The translations under genes and the position numbers were made by a program. This document shows positions 27,369-37,443 of a DNA stretch of 64,000 nucleotides, piece after piece. The notes below the pieces were generated by a model that saw nothing but the letters and a program-made list of their open reading frames with translations, did no database searches and was not told where the DNA came from. Every line of letters starts with the position of its first letter. The stretch's first letter is position 1. Source of the DNA: CAVSQX01 sp963730225 (GTDB lineage Bacteria; Planctomycetota; Phycisphaerae; Tepidisphaerales; Tepidisphaeraceae); the NCBI GenBank assembly GCA_963730225.1, contig CAVSQX010000001.1, forward strand, positions 372,001 to 436,000, given 5' to 3'.

Positions 27369-27389
27369 CGGAGATTCCGGCGAATTCAA

Positions 27390-27405
27390 GTTTAGCGGCC
27401 GCACT
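27390..27405 (+). repeat. GTTTAGCGGCCGCACT intergenic repeat, copy 1
   Basis: The 16-base sequence GTTTAGCGGCCGCACT just after kdsA is repeated exactly at 38888-38903. Here GGCCGC (27396-27401) can pair with GCGGCC (27408-27413), giving a short hairpin. It lies between converging genes, as does the other copy, which suits a terminator or dispersed repeat. Confidence 0.6.
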
Positions 27406-27420
27406 ATCGCGGCCTCTCGT

Positions 27421-28905
27421 TCAATCCATCACGATCTTTTTTGCCGGATCCTCGTTTTTGTGGAACTGATCTTCGTCGCTCTCATCCCATCCGCCGCCCA
27501 TGGCTTTGAAAAGTTGAACCAAATCCGATGACACGTTGGTCTGGCTCACGGCCAAATTGTTCTGCGCGGTGTACAAACCCTGCTCGGCCGTGAGCACATT
27601 GAGAAAATCGCCTAGTCCGCGGACGTACAATTCGTTGGACAAATCCAACGAACGCTGATTGGCCGCCACCGCGTCGGCCAAAGCGCGGGTGCGATTCTGA
27701 TCCTGAGCGTACGCCACCAGCGCATCTTCCACATCGGAAAAACTCTGGAGCACCGTCTGCTTGTAATTCAGCAGGGCTTCCTGCTGCTGGGCGTTGGCGA
27801 CGCGAACCTCGTTGATGAGCTGATTGGAATCGAAGACTCGCCAGGACATCGTGGGTCCGATCGACCAGAATGTGCTGCCCGAGCGGGCAATGAGGCCGAT
27901 CGCGCTGGTTTCCTGCCCGATCGAGCCGGTCAGCGAGAATTTTGGAAACAGCTCGGCGACGGCCACGCCGATGTTGGCGGTGGCCTGGTGCAGTTGGGCT
28001 TCGGCCTGCACGACATCGGGCCGGCGGCGCAGCAACTCCGACGGCAATCCCACGGGAATCTCCGACGGGGAAGGGGGAATCGGCGTCACGTTTTCCAATT
28101 CATCGGCCAGGGCCATCGGGTCCAACCCAAGCAGAAGGCTCAGCGCATGAATCGTTTGCTCGACGTTCAATTCCAGCGTCGGAATTTCCGCGGCGGTGGT
28201 GGCCACCTGGGCCTCGGCCTGCGCCACATCCAGATCGCTGTTCAAGCCCGCCTTGAAGCGAGATCGGGTGAGCTGAAGCGAATCCTGCTGCGTTTTGAGA
28301 TTGCTGTAAGTCAGATCGCGCTGCCGCTGATACCCACGAAGGGCGACGTAATCGTGAGCCACTTCAGCCGTCAACGACACCAGCGCGTATCGGCGGGCGT
28401 TGACCATGGCGTCGACATTGGCGGCGGCGGATTCGATCGCGCGGCGCGTGCCGCCGAAAATGTCGATTTCCCAACCGGCGTCGAAGCCGGCCTGGTAGAG
28501 GGGATAGGAATGGCTCGAAGGGTGCACTGCCACGCCCTGAATGACGCCCACGTTGCCGCTGGATTTGGATCGCGTCGCTTCGGCGGAAAGATCCACCGTG
28601 GGAAAAAGATTCGCCCACTGCGCGCCCAGAGCGGCGCGAGCTTCGCGAACGCGCATCTCCGCTGTCAGCAGCGTGAGATTTCCGTCAACCGAGCGCTCGA
28701 TCAGCGAGTTCAACTCCGCATCGTTGAACGTCTTCCACCATCGGGTCAGATCAATGGGGATGGCCGGCTGCGAGGTCGGCCCCGCGTGGGCTTCCCCGTA
28801 CGAAGGCGGCGGAGAGAGATGCGGCTTGCGATAATTCGGCCCCACCGCGCATCCCGCCAAGGTACCCGCCAACGAAATCATCGCATTCCAAGACAATCGC
28901 TTCAT
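27421..28905 (-). CDS. RND efflux outer-membrane factor lipoprotein (NodT/OprM family)
   Basis: A 494-residue TolC-type channel. The lipobox is LAGC with lipidated C19, and the mature start CAVGPNYRKP is the hallmark of NodT/OprM lipoproteins. Two repeated helical hairpins follow: WWKTFNDAELNSLIERSVDGN opens the first, and LLRRRPDVVQAEAQLHQATANIGVAVAELFPKF is the signature between the repeats. It forms the trimeric outer-membrane duct of an RND or ABC exporter. No RND pump is beside it; the HlyD/ABC exporter at 11.5-14.6 kb could use it, but that is speculation. It is divergent from the LpxL-like gene. Confidence 0.93.
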   Translation of the reverse strand: MKRLSWNAMISLAGTLAGCAVGPNYRKPHLSPPPSYGEAHAGPTSQPAIPIDLTRWWKTFNDAELNSLIERSVDGNLTLLTAEMRVREARAALGAQWANLFPTVDLSAEATRSKSSGNVGVIQGVAVHPSSHSYPLYQAGFDAGWEIDIFGGTRRAIESAAANVDAMVNARRYALVSLTAEVAHDYVALRGYQRQRDLTYSNLKTQQDSLQLTRSRFKAGLNSDLDVAQAEAQVATTAAEIPTLELNVEQTIHALSLLLGLDPMALADELENVTPIPPSPSEIPVGLPSELLRRRPDVVQAEAQLHQATANIGVAVAELFPKFSLTGSIGQETSAIGLIARSGSTFWSIGPTMSWRVFDSNQLINEVRVANAQQQEALLNYKQTVLQSFSDVEDALVAYAQDQNRTRALADAVAANQRSLDLSNELYVRGLGDFLNVLTAEQGLYTAQNNLAVSQTNVSSDLVQLFKAMGGGWDESDEDQFHKNEDPAKKIVMD

Positions 28906-29011
28906 CGAAATTGCCTCCCGGCGTCGCGTTCTGAACGCTTGTGAATAATAATCCCTGTCGGCCCAGACGGTGCCTACCGGCTCCTTGGCCGCTCAGGAGT
29001 ATAGTCCAGCA

Positions 29012-29941
29012 ATGGCCAGGCGGCGAAACAAGCTGATCGATCAATCCCAGTATCTTGCCCTGCGCGTGTTTGCCATGCTGCTCCACAGCGTCTCGTACGA
29101 AACCAGTCTCCAGGTGGCACGCGGGCTGGGAAAGGTGATGTATTGGTTCGATCACAAGCATCGCCAGCGTGCCCTGGACAACCTGCGACACGGCTTTCCG
29201 CAGATGTCGGAATCTCGCCTTCGACTGACCGCTCTGCGAAGCATGGAGCACGTGCTGACGCTGTTTCTCGAAGTGCTCCTTACCACCCGGGTAATTCGCC
29301 TGGAGACCTGGGCGGACCACTGCGAACTGGAGAATTTTCAGGAAGTGCTCCAACTGCTGCTGAAGCGCGATCAGGGATTGATTCTGCTAACCGGGCACTT
29401 TGGAAACTGGGAAATTCTGGGCTACGTCTTGGCGACGCTTGGATTCAACACCACGACCGTCGCCCGACCGCTGGACAACAAATACATCAATCACTGGCTT
29501 CTGGGGGTGCGCGAGAAACAGGGCCAGAGGATCATCGCCAAGACCGGGGCGATGGAAGAGGTGCCGGAAGTTCTCGCCCGCGGTGGGGCGGTGGGATTCA
29601 TGGTGGATCAGGACGCGGGCAAAAAAGGAATTTTCGTCGATTTCTTCGGCCGCAAGGCCAGCGCGTACAAATCGATCGGAATTCTGGCAATGACGTTCAA
29701 AGTGCCGGTCATCGTGGGTTACGCCCGGCGGACGGGTCCGGGTTTCAAATTCGCGCTGGGAGTGCAGGACATCATCCATCCGCGCGACTGGCAGGACCAG
29801 GAAGATCCTCTGCTCTACATCACGCAGCGATATACCCGCGCGATTGAAGCATTCGTGAAGAAAGATCCAACCCAATATTGGTGGATTCATCGCCGCTGGA
29901 AGACCCGTCCCAAAGGCGAATCCGCCTCCGCAGCGACCTGA
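29012..29941 (+). CDS. LpxL/HtrB-like lipid A acyltransferase family protein
   Basis: A 309-residue protein. I use the ATG at 29012, as the upstream codons overlap the promoter region of the divergent channel gene. The acyltransferase core shows TGHFGNWEILGY (the H-x4-E/D motif, near residue 128), VARPLDNKYINHWLLGVREKQG and FMVDQDAGKKGIFVDFFG (the D-Q-D motif). The C-terminus RYTRAIEAFVKKDPTQYWWIHRRWKTRP is the canonical Q-Y-x-W-x-H-R-R-x-K end. It probably transfers a secondary acyl chain to KDO-lipid A at the inner membrane, in agreement with kdsA nearby. Confidence 0.92.
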   Translation: MARRRNKLIDQSQYLALRVFAMLLHSVSYETSLQVARGLGKVMYWFDHKHRQRALDNLRHGFPQMSESRLRLTALRSMEHVLTLFLEVLLTTRVIRLETWADHCELENFQEVLQLLLKRDQGLILLTGHFGNWEILGYVLATLGFNTTTVARPLDNKYINHWLLGVREKQGQRIIAKTGAMEEVPEVLARGGAVGFMVDQDAGKKGIFVDFFGRKASAYKSIGILAMTFKVPVIVGYARRTGPGFKFALGVQDIIHPRDWQDQEDPLLYITQRYTRAIEAFVKKDPTQYWWIHRRWKTRPKGESASAAT

Positions 29942-29962
29942 GCCACCGCCGCGCCTAAAAAA

Positions 29963-30017
29963 GTGCCGACGAGGTGGACAGGAGGGGGGGCCTGTCCGGG
30001 GGAATCCTCGTCGGCAC
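29963..30017. ncRNA. Strong nested stem-loop between the acyltransferase gene and a small ORF
   Basis: GTGCCGACGAGG (29963-29974) pairs perfectly with CCTCGTCGGCAC (30006-30017). Inside it GGACAGG (29976-29982) pairs perfectly with CCTGTCC (29991-29997) around a G-rich loop of eight bases. A one-base bulge on the left and an asymmetric GGGGGAAT on the right separate the two stems. It starts 21 bases after the stop of the LpxL-like gene and ends 96 bases before the small membrane peptide. There is no T-run, so it may be a regulatory or structured RNA rather than a plain terminator. The RNA nature is inferred from symmetry alone. Confidence 0.45.
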
Positions 30018-30113
30018 AAGGAAGATACGATTCGCCAACCTCGCGGGCAAATCTATTGAATAATGAATTGGAGTAAATGTGCCGATTCTTCAAATGAGGG
30101 AGAAAGGGCTGTT

Positions 30114-30278
30114 ATGGCTGACATTGCTCAATCCATCCTGTCCGGCATCGAATTCTGTCTGGCGCAGGTGGGGCACGTTCTGGGCTCGGCGCTTTTGCTG
30201 GCGGCGGCATACCCGCTGGCGGCAACGGCGCTGACGATCGCCGGCGTGTACCTCCTGTCGCAACTGCGGCGGCGTTGA
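30114..30278 (+). CDS. Small hydrophobic peptide, 54 residues
   Basis: The ATG at 30114 has AAAGGG eight bases ahead. The peptide has a short polar start (MADIAQSILSGIEFCLAQVG), then a hydrophobic stretch of about 30 residues (LGSALLLAAAYPLAATALTI and on to GVYLL), ending in SQLRRR. The positively charged tail and single long span fit a one- or two-span inner-membrane peptide. Codon usage resembles the neighbouring genes. No family is recognised. The preceding hairpin makes a leader-controlled peptide, or a hydrophobic toxin of type I style, possible but unproven. Confidence 0.6.
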   Translation: MADIAQSILSGIEFCLAQVGHVLGSALLLAAAYPLAATALTIAGVYLLSQLRRR

Positions 30279-30291
30279 GACCCCACCGGCG

Positions 30292-30911
30292 TCATTCTCC
30301 CTGAGAATAATGGGAGATGTCATTGAGCCGCTTAACCCGGCCACTGGTCGGATCGCGGAACTCGATAACGTTCAGACAGGCCGTATCCTGCCCCAGCCGC
30401 GCGCGATAAAGCCGCGGGTCGATTCCCAGAATGCTCGACAACAGCAAGCGGTTGGTCGCCTTGTGCGAAACTACCGCGACGGTTTGCTGGTCGTGGTCGA
30501 GAATGATCTGTCGCAGCGCCGGCAGGCTTCGCGCCAAAACCGCCAATCCCGTTTCCCCACCCGGCGGGGCAGCCAGCAGTGGATCAAAATTCCATGCCTT
30601 GTACTCCGCCGAAAAACGCCGCTCCACTTCCTTGTGAATCATTCCCTCCCAGTGTCCGTGATTGATTTGCGCAGCCCCGGCTCGGGACGGGGCGTAAGCC
30701 CGTGCGGCGCCGCCACCGCCTCGGCAGTATGAATGGCCCGGTGCATATCGCTGCAATAAACAGCCGCGATCTTTTCACCGGCCAGACGAATCCCCAGTTT
30801 CCGCGCCTGTTCCCGTCCCGCCTCGGAAAGCGGAACGTCGATCGCCCCGGCAAAGCGATCTTCCTTGCTCAACTCGGTGGCGCCGTGACGGATTAGAAAA
30901 ATCGTGGTCAT
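30292..30911 (-). CDS. Histidine phosphatase family protein (phosphoglycerate mutase-like), frameshifted
   Basis: The first frame starts at the ATG at 30909-30911 with TTIFLIRHGATELS, where R8-H9-G10 carries the phosphorylated histidine. It continues PLSEAGREQARKLG, YCSDMHRAIHTAE to PEPGLR. One base is missing at 30667-30670; the second frame resumes QINHGHWEGMIHKEVERRF, where family members usually have L-R-E-I. VAVVSHKATNRLLLSSILG carries the second catalytic histidine. The total is about 206 residues, a typical GpmB/CobC length. It lies 17 bases after mutL on the same strand. The substrate is unknown, and the indel is probably a sequence error. Confidence 0.83.
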
Positions 30912-30928
30912 AGAAATCTTCTGCGGTT

Positions 30929-32696
30929 CTAAAATCCCGTTCGCTTGAACTGCTTTTCCAGATCGCGCAGCGAAAGCCGAAGCGTCGTCGGCCGGCCGTG
31001 CGGACAATTGCTCGAACGCTCAACCAACTCGCGCCGGGCCAGCAGGGCGTCGATTTCCGCGGGCGTAAGCGCGTCGCCGGCTTTCACAGCGGCTTTGCAG
31101 GCCATCATATCCAGAATTTCGTGCAACAGTTCCTCGCCGTGCATATCCAGCAGTTCCTGCTCTCCCCGTTCCAGCAGATCACGCACGAAACCAGCCGGAT
31201 CGAGCTTTTCCAGAAAGGACGGAAACGCCTGAACCGCCACACTGTTGGGCCCAAACGCCACCGCTTCAATTCCCAGTTTTTGCAGCAGCGGCGAGATTTT
31301 TTCCAGCAGCGCCAGCTGCCGCTTCGACGCCGCCGTCACCTGCGGAATCAGCAACCGCTGCGATTCCAGCGGCCCGCGCGTCAGGCGAGCCAGCAGCTCC
31401 TCGTACATGATCCGTTCGTGCAGCGCGTGCTGATCGATGATGATCAGCCCGTCTTCCGACTGGGCGACCAGGTACGTGTTGTGAAGCTGAAGCGCGCCGG
31501 CCAGCGGCGCGGCGGGTTTCGGCGACGTCATCGCAGCCGGCGCGATCGCATTCGCAGCCGGCAGCGGAAGCTGCGGCGATGCTTTCAACGGACCCGGCGA
31601 CGCGATCTCCGGCGGCATCTGTCGAAAAAACTCGGCCAGGCGATGCCGCATCTCCAACCGCGGCGCATCGTCGATGTGCATCGGCACCGCCGAGGGCGTC
31701 AAATCGCTGCCCAGCAGTTTTTCCCGCACGGCCGCCATGACCAATCCATGAATGCGTCCGCTATCCCGAAACCGCACTTCGATCTTGGTCGGATGCACGT
31801 TCACATCCACATCCTGCGGCGGAATCTCCAGAAGCAAAATCGCCGCGGGAAATCGCCCCGGTTCGGTGAGCCCTCGAAAGGCTTCCCGCAATGCATGCTG
31901 CATGAATTTGTCGCGGATGTGCCGGCCGTTGAGATACAGATATTGATGGCGGGCCGTCGGATGCGCCAACTCGGGCAGCCCCAGCAATCCGCGAATGCGA
32001 ATCTCCGCATCCCGAACGTCGATCGGCAGCCGCTGCTCACGAAAATCCCCCGGCCAGCCGCACAGCAATCGCTCCTCGGCGCTGGTGGCCGGCAGATCGG
32101 TCACCACCCGGCCATGGTGCGTCAGCTTGAATGCGACCTGCGGATAGGGCAGGGCCAATCGAACCAGGCCTTCGGAGATATGCCCGAATTCGGTGGGACG
32201 CGCCTTTGATGAATTTTCGCCGCGCCGGCGTGTTGAAAAACAGGTTGCGCACTTCCACCGTGGTGCCGACATTTCCCGCCGCGGCTTGAGGATCGGATAT
32301 TTCGCCGCCGCGATTGAGAATCTCCCAGGCGGCATCCGAATCCGATGTGCGGGAGAGAATCCGCGCCTGCGAAACTGCCCCGATGCTGGCCAGCGCTTCG
32401 CCGCGAAACCCCATCGTGGCGATGCGAAACAGATCGTCGTCGCAACCCAATTTGCTGGTGGCGTGCGAGGCGAAGGCCAGCGGAAGATCATCGCAGGCGA
32501 TGCCCCCGCCGTTGTCGACCACGCGAATCAGCTCCCGTCCGCCGTCTTCGATCTCGACGCGAATCTCCGAAGCCCCGGCGTCGATGGCGTTCTCGACCAG
32601 CTCCTTCACCACCGCCGCCGGCCGTTCGATCACTTCGCCCGCCGCGATGCGGTTCACCAGCGACGGGGACAATTGTTGAATTCGACGAAGCGCCAC
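30929..32696 (-). CDS. mutL: DNA mismatch repair protein MutL, frameshifted
   Basis: The N-terminal GHKL ATPase starts at 32696 and shows VNRIAAGEVIERPAAVVKE, ENAIDAGA, DNGGGI and FATMGFRGEALASI-like motifs (here RIATMGFRGEALASIG). One extra A in the AAA run at 32205-32207 breaks the frame inside FIKGA. The other frame continues RPTEFGHISEGLVRLA to the end, about 588 residues. The C-terminal domain has the endonuclease motif DQHALHERIMYEE (D-Q-H-A-x2-E-x4-E), then ACKAAVKAGD and CPHGRP, so it is a nicking MutL, as in bacteria lacking MutH. The break is probably a sequence error, although a real one would give a mutator strain. Confidence 0.9.
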
Positions 32697-32722
32697 GGCC
32701 GGATTATAGTGAACAACTCGCG

Positions 32723-33535
32723 TTGAGCTACGAACTTGCCATTCTCGGCGCCGGCAACATGGCCGAAGCGATCGTCCGGGGGGTGCTTTCAGCCAAGCGG
32801 ATGTCGGCCAGGCAGATCATCGTCGCCGATGTCGCACCGGCCCGGCGCGAGCTGTTCGACAGGGAACTGCGCGTCAAGGCAACCGAAAACAATCAGGAAG
32901 CGGTCGGCGATGCGCGGACTGTGTTGCTGAGCGTCAAACCGCAACAGATGCAGGATCTGCTCGGCGGCGTCGGCTCGGCGCTGCGGGGCGACGCGTTGAT
33001 CATCTCCATCGCCGCCGGAATCAGCACGGAATTTATTCAGTCGACGCTTGGCTCGGCGCACAAACGCCGAATCGTCCGCGCGATGCCCAACACGCCGATG
33101 CTCGTTGGAGAAGGAATGGTTGCGATCGCAGCCGGGGAACATGCGACGGCCGACGATCTGGCGACCACCCGCAATCTTTTCGACGCCGCCGCCAGCGTCA
33201 TCGAGGTCGAGGAAGACAAGATCGACGCCGTCACCGCCGTCAGCGGATCGGGCCCGGCGTACTTTTTCTTTCTCGTGGAACAGATGATCCGCGCCGGCAA
33301 CGAGCTTGGCCTGACCGCCGAGCAGGCCAAAACCCTCGCCTTAAAAACCGCGCTGGGAGCGGCGAAAATGTTGATGACCTCGACGGATTCACCGCAGGAG
33401 CTTCGCCGCAAAGTCACCAGTCCCGGCGGCACGACGGCGGCGGCGATCGGACACATGGAATCGAACGACCTGGGCAAGATCATCGTTCAAGCCATGAAGG
33501 CCGCCCAGCGCCGCAGCAAAGAGCTGGGCAAATAG
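32723..33535 (+). CDS. proC: Pyrroline-5-carboxylate reductase
   Basis: A 270-residue enzyme that reduces pyrroline-5-carboxylate to proline with NAD(P)H. The Rossmann site is ELAILGAGNMAEAIV, so the only start that keeps it is the TTG at 32723; the first ATG (32758) would cut through it. Motifs are LLSVKPQQ, RAMPNTPMLVGEGM and VSGSGPAYFFFLVE. The C-terminus ELRRKVTSPGGTTAAAI is the ProC signature. It is divergent from mutL across 26 bases, so the two promoters must overlap the opposing coding starts. The aroB gene follows 13 bases later, so both are probably cotranscribed. Confidence 0.93.
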   Translation: MSYELAILGAGNMAEAIVRGVLSAKRMSARQIIVADVAPARRELFDRELRVKATENNQEAVGDARTVLLSVKPQQMQDLLGGVGSALRGDALIISIAAGISTEFIQSTLGSAHKRRIVRAMPNTPMLVGEGMVAIAAGEHATADDLATTRNLFDAAASVIEVEEDKIDAVTAVSGSGPAYFFFLVEQMIRAGNELGLTAEQAKTLALKTALGAAKMLMTSTDSPQELRRKVTSPGGTTAAAIGHMESNDLGKIIVQAMKAAQRRSKELGK

Positions 33536-33548
33536 ATACAATCCATCC

Positions 33549-34644
33549 ATGTCCGATCCGCAGAATACCGTCGCGGTAAATCTCGCCGACGGCCAATACA
33601 ACATCCACATCAAAGTCGGGCTGCTGGGCGAAATCGGCTCACACCTGGCCAAACTTTCACCTGCGCCTAGCGGTGGTAATGACCGATTCCAACGTGGCCG
33701 CGTTGCTGGCCGAGCCGCTGCGATCATCTTGCAAATCGGCCGAAATCGAGATCGTGGCCCAGCACATCGTTCCCGTCGGCGAAGCACACAAAACGTTTGA
33801 GCAGGTGCATTCGGCGTTGGACGTTTTTCTGCGGGCCAAAATCGAGCGAACCACGCCCATCCTGGCTCTGGGCGGCGGTGTCATCGGCGACATGGCCGGC
33901 TTCACCGCCGCCATCCTTCTCCGCGGTGTGCCGTTCGTGCAGATTCCCACATCACTGCTGGCCATGGTCGACGCCAGCATCGGCGGAAAAACCGGCGTCA
34001 ATCACGCCGTCGGAAAAAATCTCATCGGCGCGTTCCATCAGCCGATCGCCGTTTTCGCCGATCCGCAGGTGCTTCGCTCGCTGCCCAGGAACGAATTCAT
34101 CGGCGGCCTTGCCGAGTGCATCAAGCACGAACTGATCCGCGATGCCGCCGGATTCGCCGATCTGGAAACAAACATCGATTCGGTTTTGCGGCTCGACATG
34201 GATATGTTGACGCGGCTTATCCTGCACAATGTCCGCATCAAAGCCCAGGTTGTGCAGGCCGATCCCTTCGAGCGCGGCGAGCGGGCCCATCTGAATTTCG
34301 GCCACACCTTCGGCCACGCCATCGAAAGCGAGTCGAAATTCTCCTACAGCCACGGCCAATCGGTCGCCCTGGGAATGACGGCGGCGGCATTCGTCTCGGC
34401 TAAATTGAATCTGCTCGACGAATCCGAGCGTCGCCGCATCGTCGCTCTGATTGAAAAATGCGGCCTGCCCACCGGCGGCCTGAAGCTGGCAACCGATCAA
34501 GTCGTCGATGCGATGCGTTTCGACAAGAAGGTGAAATCGAGCCGCATTCGCTTTGTCCTCCTGGACGGAATCGGCCGGGCTACGATTCGCGATGATGTTC
34601 CACCACAACTGGTGCGCGACGCCGTCGAGAGTTTGCGAGAATAG
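33549..34644 (+). CDS. aroB: 3-dehydroquinate synthase, frameshifted
   Basis: Starts at the ATG at 33549 (MSDPQNTVAVNLADGQYNIH). A surplus C at 33660-33661 breaks the frame after KLS. The second frame continues LRLAVVMTDSNVAALLAEPL, and then the NAD-binding and catalytic blocks GGGVIGDMAGFTAAILLRG, PTSLLAMVDASIGGKTGVNH, AECIKHELI and LNFGHTFGHAIE (metal-binding histidines). The restored length, about 364 residues, is normal. It catalyses the second shikimate-pathway step, closing DAHP to dehydroquinate. It lies between proC and dprA on one strand. The indel is probably a sequence error. Confidence 0.93.
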
Positions 34645-34646
34645 GC

Positions 34647-35788
34647 GTGGCCTTGAAACATTGGCTTCAACTGTCGCTGGCTGATGGCATCGGGCCGATC
34701 TTGGGCCGCCGGCTGGTGGAAGCGGCGGGGGGCGCCGAGGCGGCGTGCTCGGCCAACGAGCGGGCTTTGGAAGAAGTCGAGGGAATCGGATCGGCCAAGG
34801 CCCGGCAGATCGCCGCTTCTCTGCGCAATGCCGCATCGCTTGTCGACGCAGAAATTCACCGGGCGCAAGCGTCGGCGCGCGGATAATTTGCAGCGATGAC
34901 GACGAATATCCCGTTCTGTTGCGCAGCATTCCCGACCCGCCGTTGGTGTTGTACCTGCGGGGAACTCTGGAGCCGCGCGATCTGAACGCGGTGGGCATCG
35001 TCGGCAGTCGTCGATGCAGCCACTACGGGCGCGAGCAGTCGGAGCGGTTCGCTGCGCTGCTGGCCGGCGCGGGAATAACCGTCGTCAGCGGCGGGGCCCG
35101 CGGGATCGATTCGGCCGCCCATCGCGGGGCGATGATGCATCCACTGGGCCGAACGTTGGCCATTCTCGGCTGCGGCGTGAATAGCGCCTACCCGCCGGAA
35201 AACGAGGCGCTTTTCCAGCAGATCAGCCAGCGCGGCGCCGTCATCAGCGAATATCCCATCGACACGCCTCCCGCGGCCGAGAATTTTCCCCGGCGAAATC
35301 GCATCATCAGCGGAATGTCGCGCGGCGTGCTGGTGATCGAAGCCGACACACGCAGCGGCGCGCTCATCACCGCCCGCCATGCCGGCGTCGAGCAGGGGAG
35401 GGCGGTCTTCGCATTGCCGGGCCGCGTGGACAACGCCATGTCCGCCGGGCCGCACCAGTTGATCCGCGACGGGGCGACTCTGGTGACGAATCTGGAAGAA
35501 ATTCTCGAAGGCCTGGGCCCGCTGCCGCAAAACGCCGTGACGGCCGAAGGCGGGCACGAACCAACCGCCGTAGTTCAGCCATCCGACGAACCGGTAATCC
35601 AGTTGAGCGACCAGCAAGCGCTGATTCTGTCGCATCTTGGCGCTGAGGCGGCCGGCGTCGATCGCATCATCGAACTGAGCGGCCTGGACGCGCCGGTGGT
35701 CTTGCGGGAGCTAACCTTCCTGTGTTTGAAAGGCGCCGCTCGCCGGATCGACGGGCAAACTTTTGCCCGCGGCGGTAAACTTCGCTGA
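34647..35788 (+). CDS. dprA: DNA-processing protein DprA, frameshifted
   Basis: The ATG at 34647 lies two bases after aroB. The first frame has the N-terminal helix-hairpin-helix region (LQLSLADGIGPILGRRLVEA, VEGIGSAKARQIA) to AQAS. A base is missing at 34869-34872; the second frame resumes VGARIICSDDDEYPVLLRSI. The Rossmann core follows: VGIVGSRRCSHYG, VVSGGARGIDSAAHRGAM, LGCGVNSAYPPEN, FPRRNRIISGMSRGVLVIEA and SAGPHQLIRDGA. The C-terminal winged helix is about 310-380. DprA loads RecA on incoming single strands in natural transformation. The indel is probably a sequence error. Confidence 0.93.
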
Positions 35789-35835
35789 GCGGGCTTTACA
35801 CGGCCCTAATATTCCTCGCATAATTTTGGAATGCC

Positions 35836-37425
35836 ATGCTGACGTTGAAACGCAGACGCAAGCGAAAGTGCCGATCGACGGCCCAAACGCCGGTGCGGAC
35901 GGAATTTCGCCTGGCCGCCATCGATGTCGGGTCCAACAGCCTGCACATGGTCATCGCCCAGGCCGATCTGGACGGGTCGGTCACGGCATTGTGGCGAATG
36001 AAGGAGATGGTCGGGCTGGGACGAATCAGTTTTCCGTCGCGGCGGCTCAGCACCGAGGCCATGGATCGGGCCATCGCCACCTTGAGGCGATTTCAGGACG
36101 CGGCTCAGCGCCGCCAGTGCGAAAAGATTCTCGCCGTCGCAACCTCGGCGGTGCGCGAGGCCGAAAATGGCGGTGATTTTCTTCTCCGCGTGCGCCGGGA
36201 GTTGGGAATGAGCTTGCGGGTCGTCAGCGCGCGGGACGAAGCCCGTCTGATTTATCTCGGGGTTCGCCATGCGGTGCCGCTGAAGAGCGGGGCATCGTTT
36301 ATCCTGGACATCGGCGGCGGGAGCGTCGAGTTTATCGTCGCGGACAAAACTCGCCCGCTGATGCTGGAGAGCCGCAAGCTCGGCGCGGCCCGAATGACGG
36401 CGAAGTTTATTCACAGCGATCCGATCGACGGCGGCGATCTGAAATCACTGCTGGCCCACTACGACCGCGAGCTGACGCCGTTGTGCGAGGAAATTGTCTC
36501 GCACAAGCCCGTCGAGGCAATCGGCACCAGCGGCACTTTGGAAAACCTCGCCGCGATGTGCGCCGCGCTGTACGGCACGCGTCCCGATGTCATCGAGCGC
36601 GAGCCGGTCAGCAAACTGCTGAGCAAACTTCTGGAGAGCCGAAGCAACGATCGCGCGGAATACAAAGGGCTGGACGATCAGCGAAAGGACCAGATCATCG
36701 CCGGGGCGCTCCTGGTCAACGAGCTGTTTCGCCGGCTTAACCTGGAGCGAGTGACGATCTGCAAATCCGCCCTGCGGGAAGGAATCCTGGTGGACTATCT
36801 GTCCCGGCACCTGCCGGAGATATCGATCCGCCGCGACGTGCCGGATCCGCGCCGGCGCAGCGTTTTGGATTTGGCCCGGCGGTGCGAATGGAACCAATCC
36901 CACGGCGAGCAGGTGGCCCGCGTCGCGCTGATGCTTTTCGACCGATTGAAACGACTCCACGGCCTGGGCAAGCGCGAGCGCGAACTGATTGAATATGCCG
37001 CCATGCTTCACGAAATCGGCTGGCACATCGGCGGCCCGCAGCATCATAAACACAGCATGTATCTGATCCTTCACGGCGACCTGAAAGGATTCACGCCGGA
37101 AGAAATCCGCATCATGGCCAACATCGCCCGCTACCACCGCAAATCCAAGCCGAGTTCGTCGCACGAGCAGTTCGCATTGCTCTCGGGGCGCGGAAAGCAT
37201 ATCGTGCGAATCGGTGCGGGACTTCTGCGGCTAGCCGACGGGCTGGACCGTAGCCACAGTGGTGTCGTGTCGTCGTTGTTGGTTTCGATCCATCGCCGCA
37301 AAATCGACGTGAAAATCAAGGCGCGGGGCGACTCCCAGCTGGAAATCTGGGGGGCGCGAAGAAAGATGGGTATGCTGGCCGCCACGTTCGGACGCAGCAT
37401 TAGCTTTCACGAAGACGAACGATAA
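35836..37425 (+). CDS. Ppx/GppA-type phosphatase with C-terminal HD domain
   Basis: A 529-residue protein. The N-terminal half is the ASKHA-fold Ppx/GppA domain: LAAIDVGSNSLHMVIA (phosphate 1), ATSAVREAENGGDFL, FILDIGGGSVEFIVA (phosphate 2) and EAIGTSGTLENLAAM. The C-terminal half (about 340-480) is an HD-type domain with AAMLHEIGWHIGGPQHHKHSMY, NIARYHRK and RLADGLDRSH. This arrangement fits exopolyphosphatases that hydrolyse polyphosphate or pppGpp. It is followed 18 bases later by two thymidylate-kinase-like genes, a coupling that looks conserved rather than accidental. The arginine-rich start (KRRRKRKCR) may bind polyanion. Confidence 0.9.
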   Translation: MLTLKRRRKRKCRSTAQTPVRTEFRLAAIDVGSNSLHMVIAQADLDGSVTALWRMKEMVGLGRISFPSRRLSTEAMDRAIATLRRFQDAAQRRQCEKILAVATSAVREAENGGDFLLRVRRELGMSLRVVSARDEARLIYLGVRHAVPLKSGASFILDIGGGSVEFIVADKTRPLMLESRKLGAARMTAKFIHSDPIDGGDLKSLLAHYDRELTPLCEEIVSHKPVEAIGTSGTLENLAAMCAALYGTRPDVIEREPVSKLLSKLLESRSNDRAEYKGLDDQRKDQIIAGALLVNELFRRLNLERVTICKSALREGILVDYLSRHLPEISIRRDVPDPRRRSVLDLARRCEWNQSHGEQVARVALMLFDRLKRLHGLGKRERELIEYAAMLHEIGWHIGGPQHHKHSMYLILHGDLKGFTPEEIRIMANIARYHRKSKPSSSHEQFALLSGRGKHIVRIGAGLLRLADGLDRSHSGVVSSLLVSIHRRKIDVKIKARGDSQLEIWGARRKMGMLAATFGRSISFHEDER

Positions 37426-37443
37426 AATGCCAGGAAGACGATC

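Noticed and set aside
30998..32209. Plus-strand open frame of 403 codons opposite mutL
   Set aside because: Fully antisense to conserved MutL sequence, with arginine- and glutamine-rich composition and no recognisable domain.
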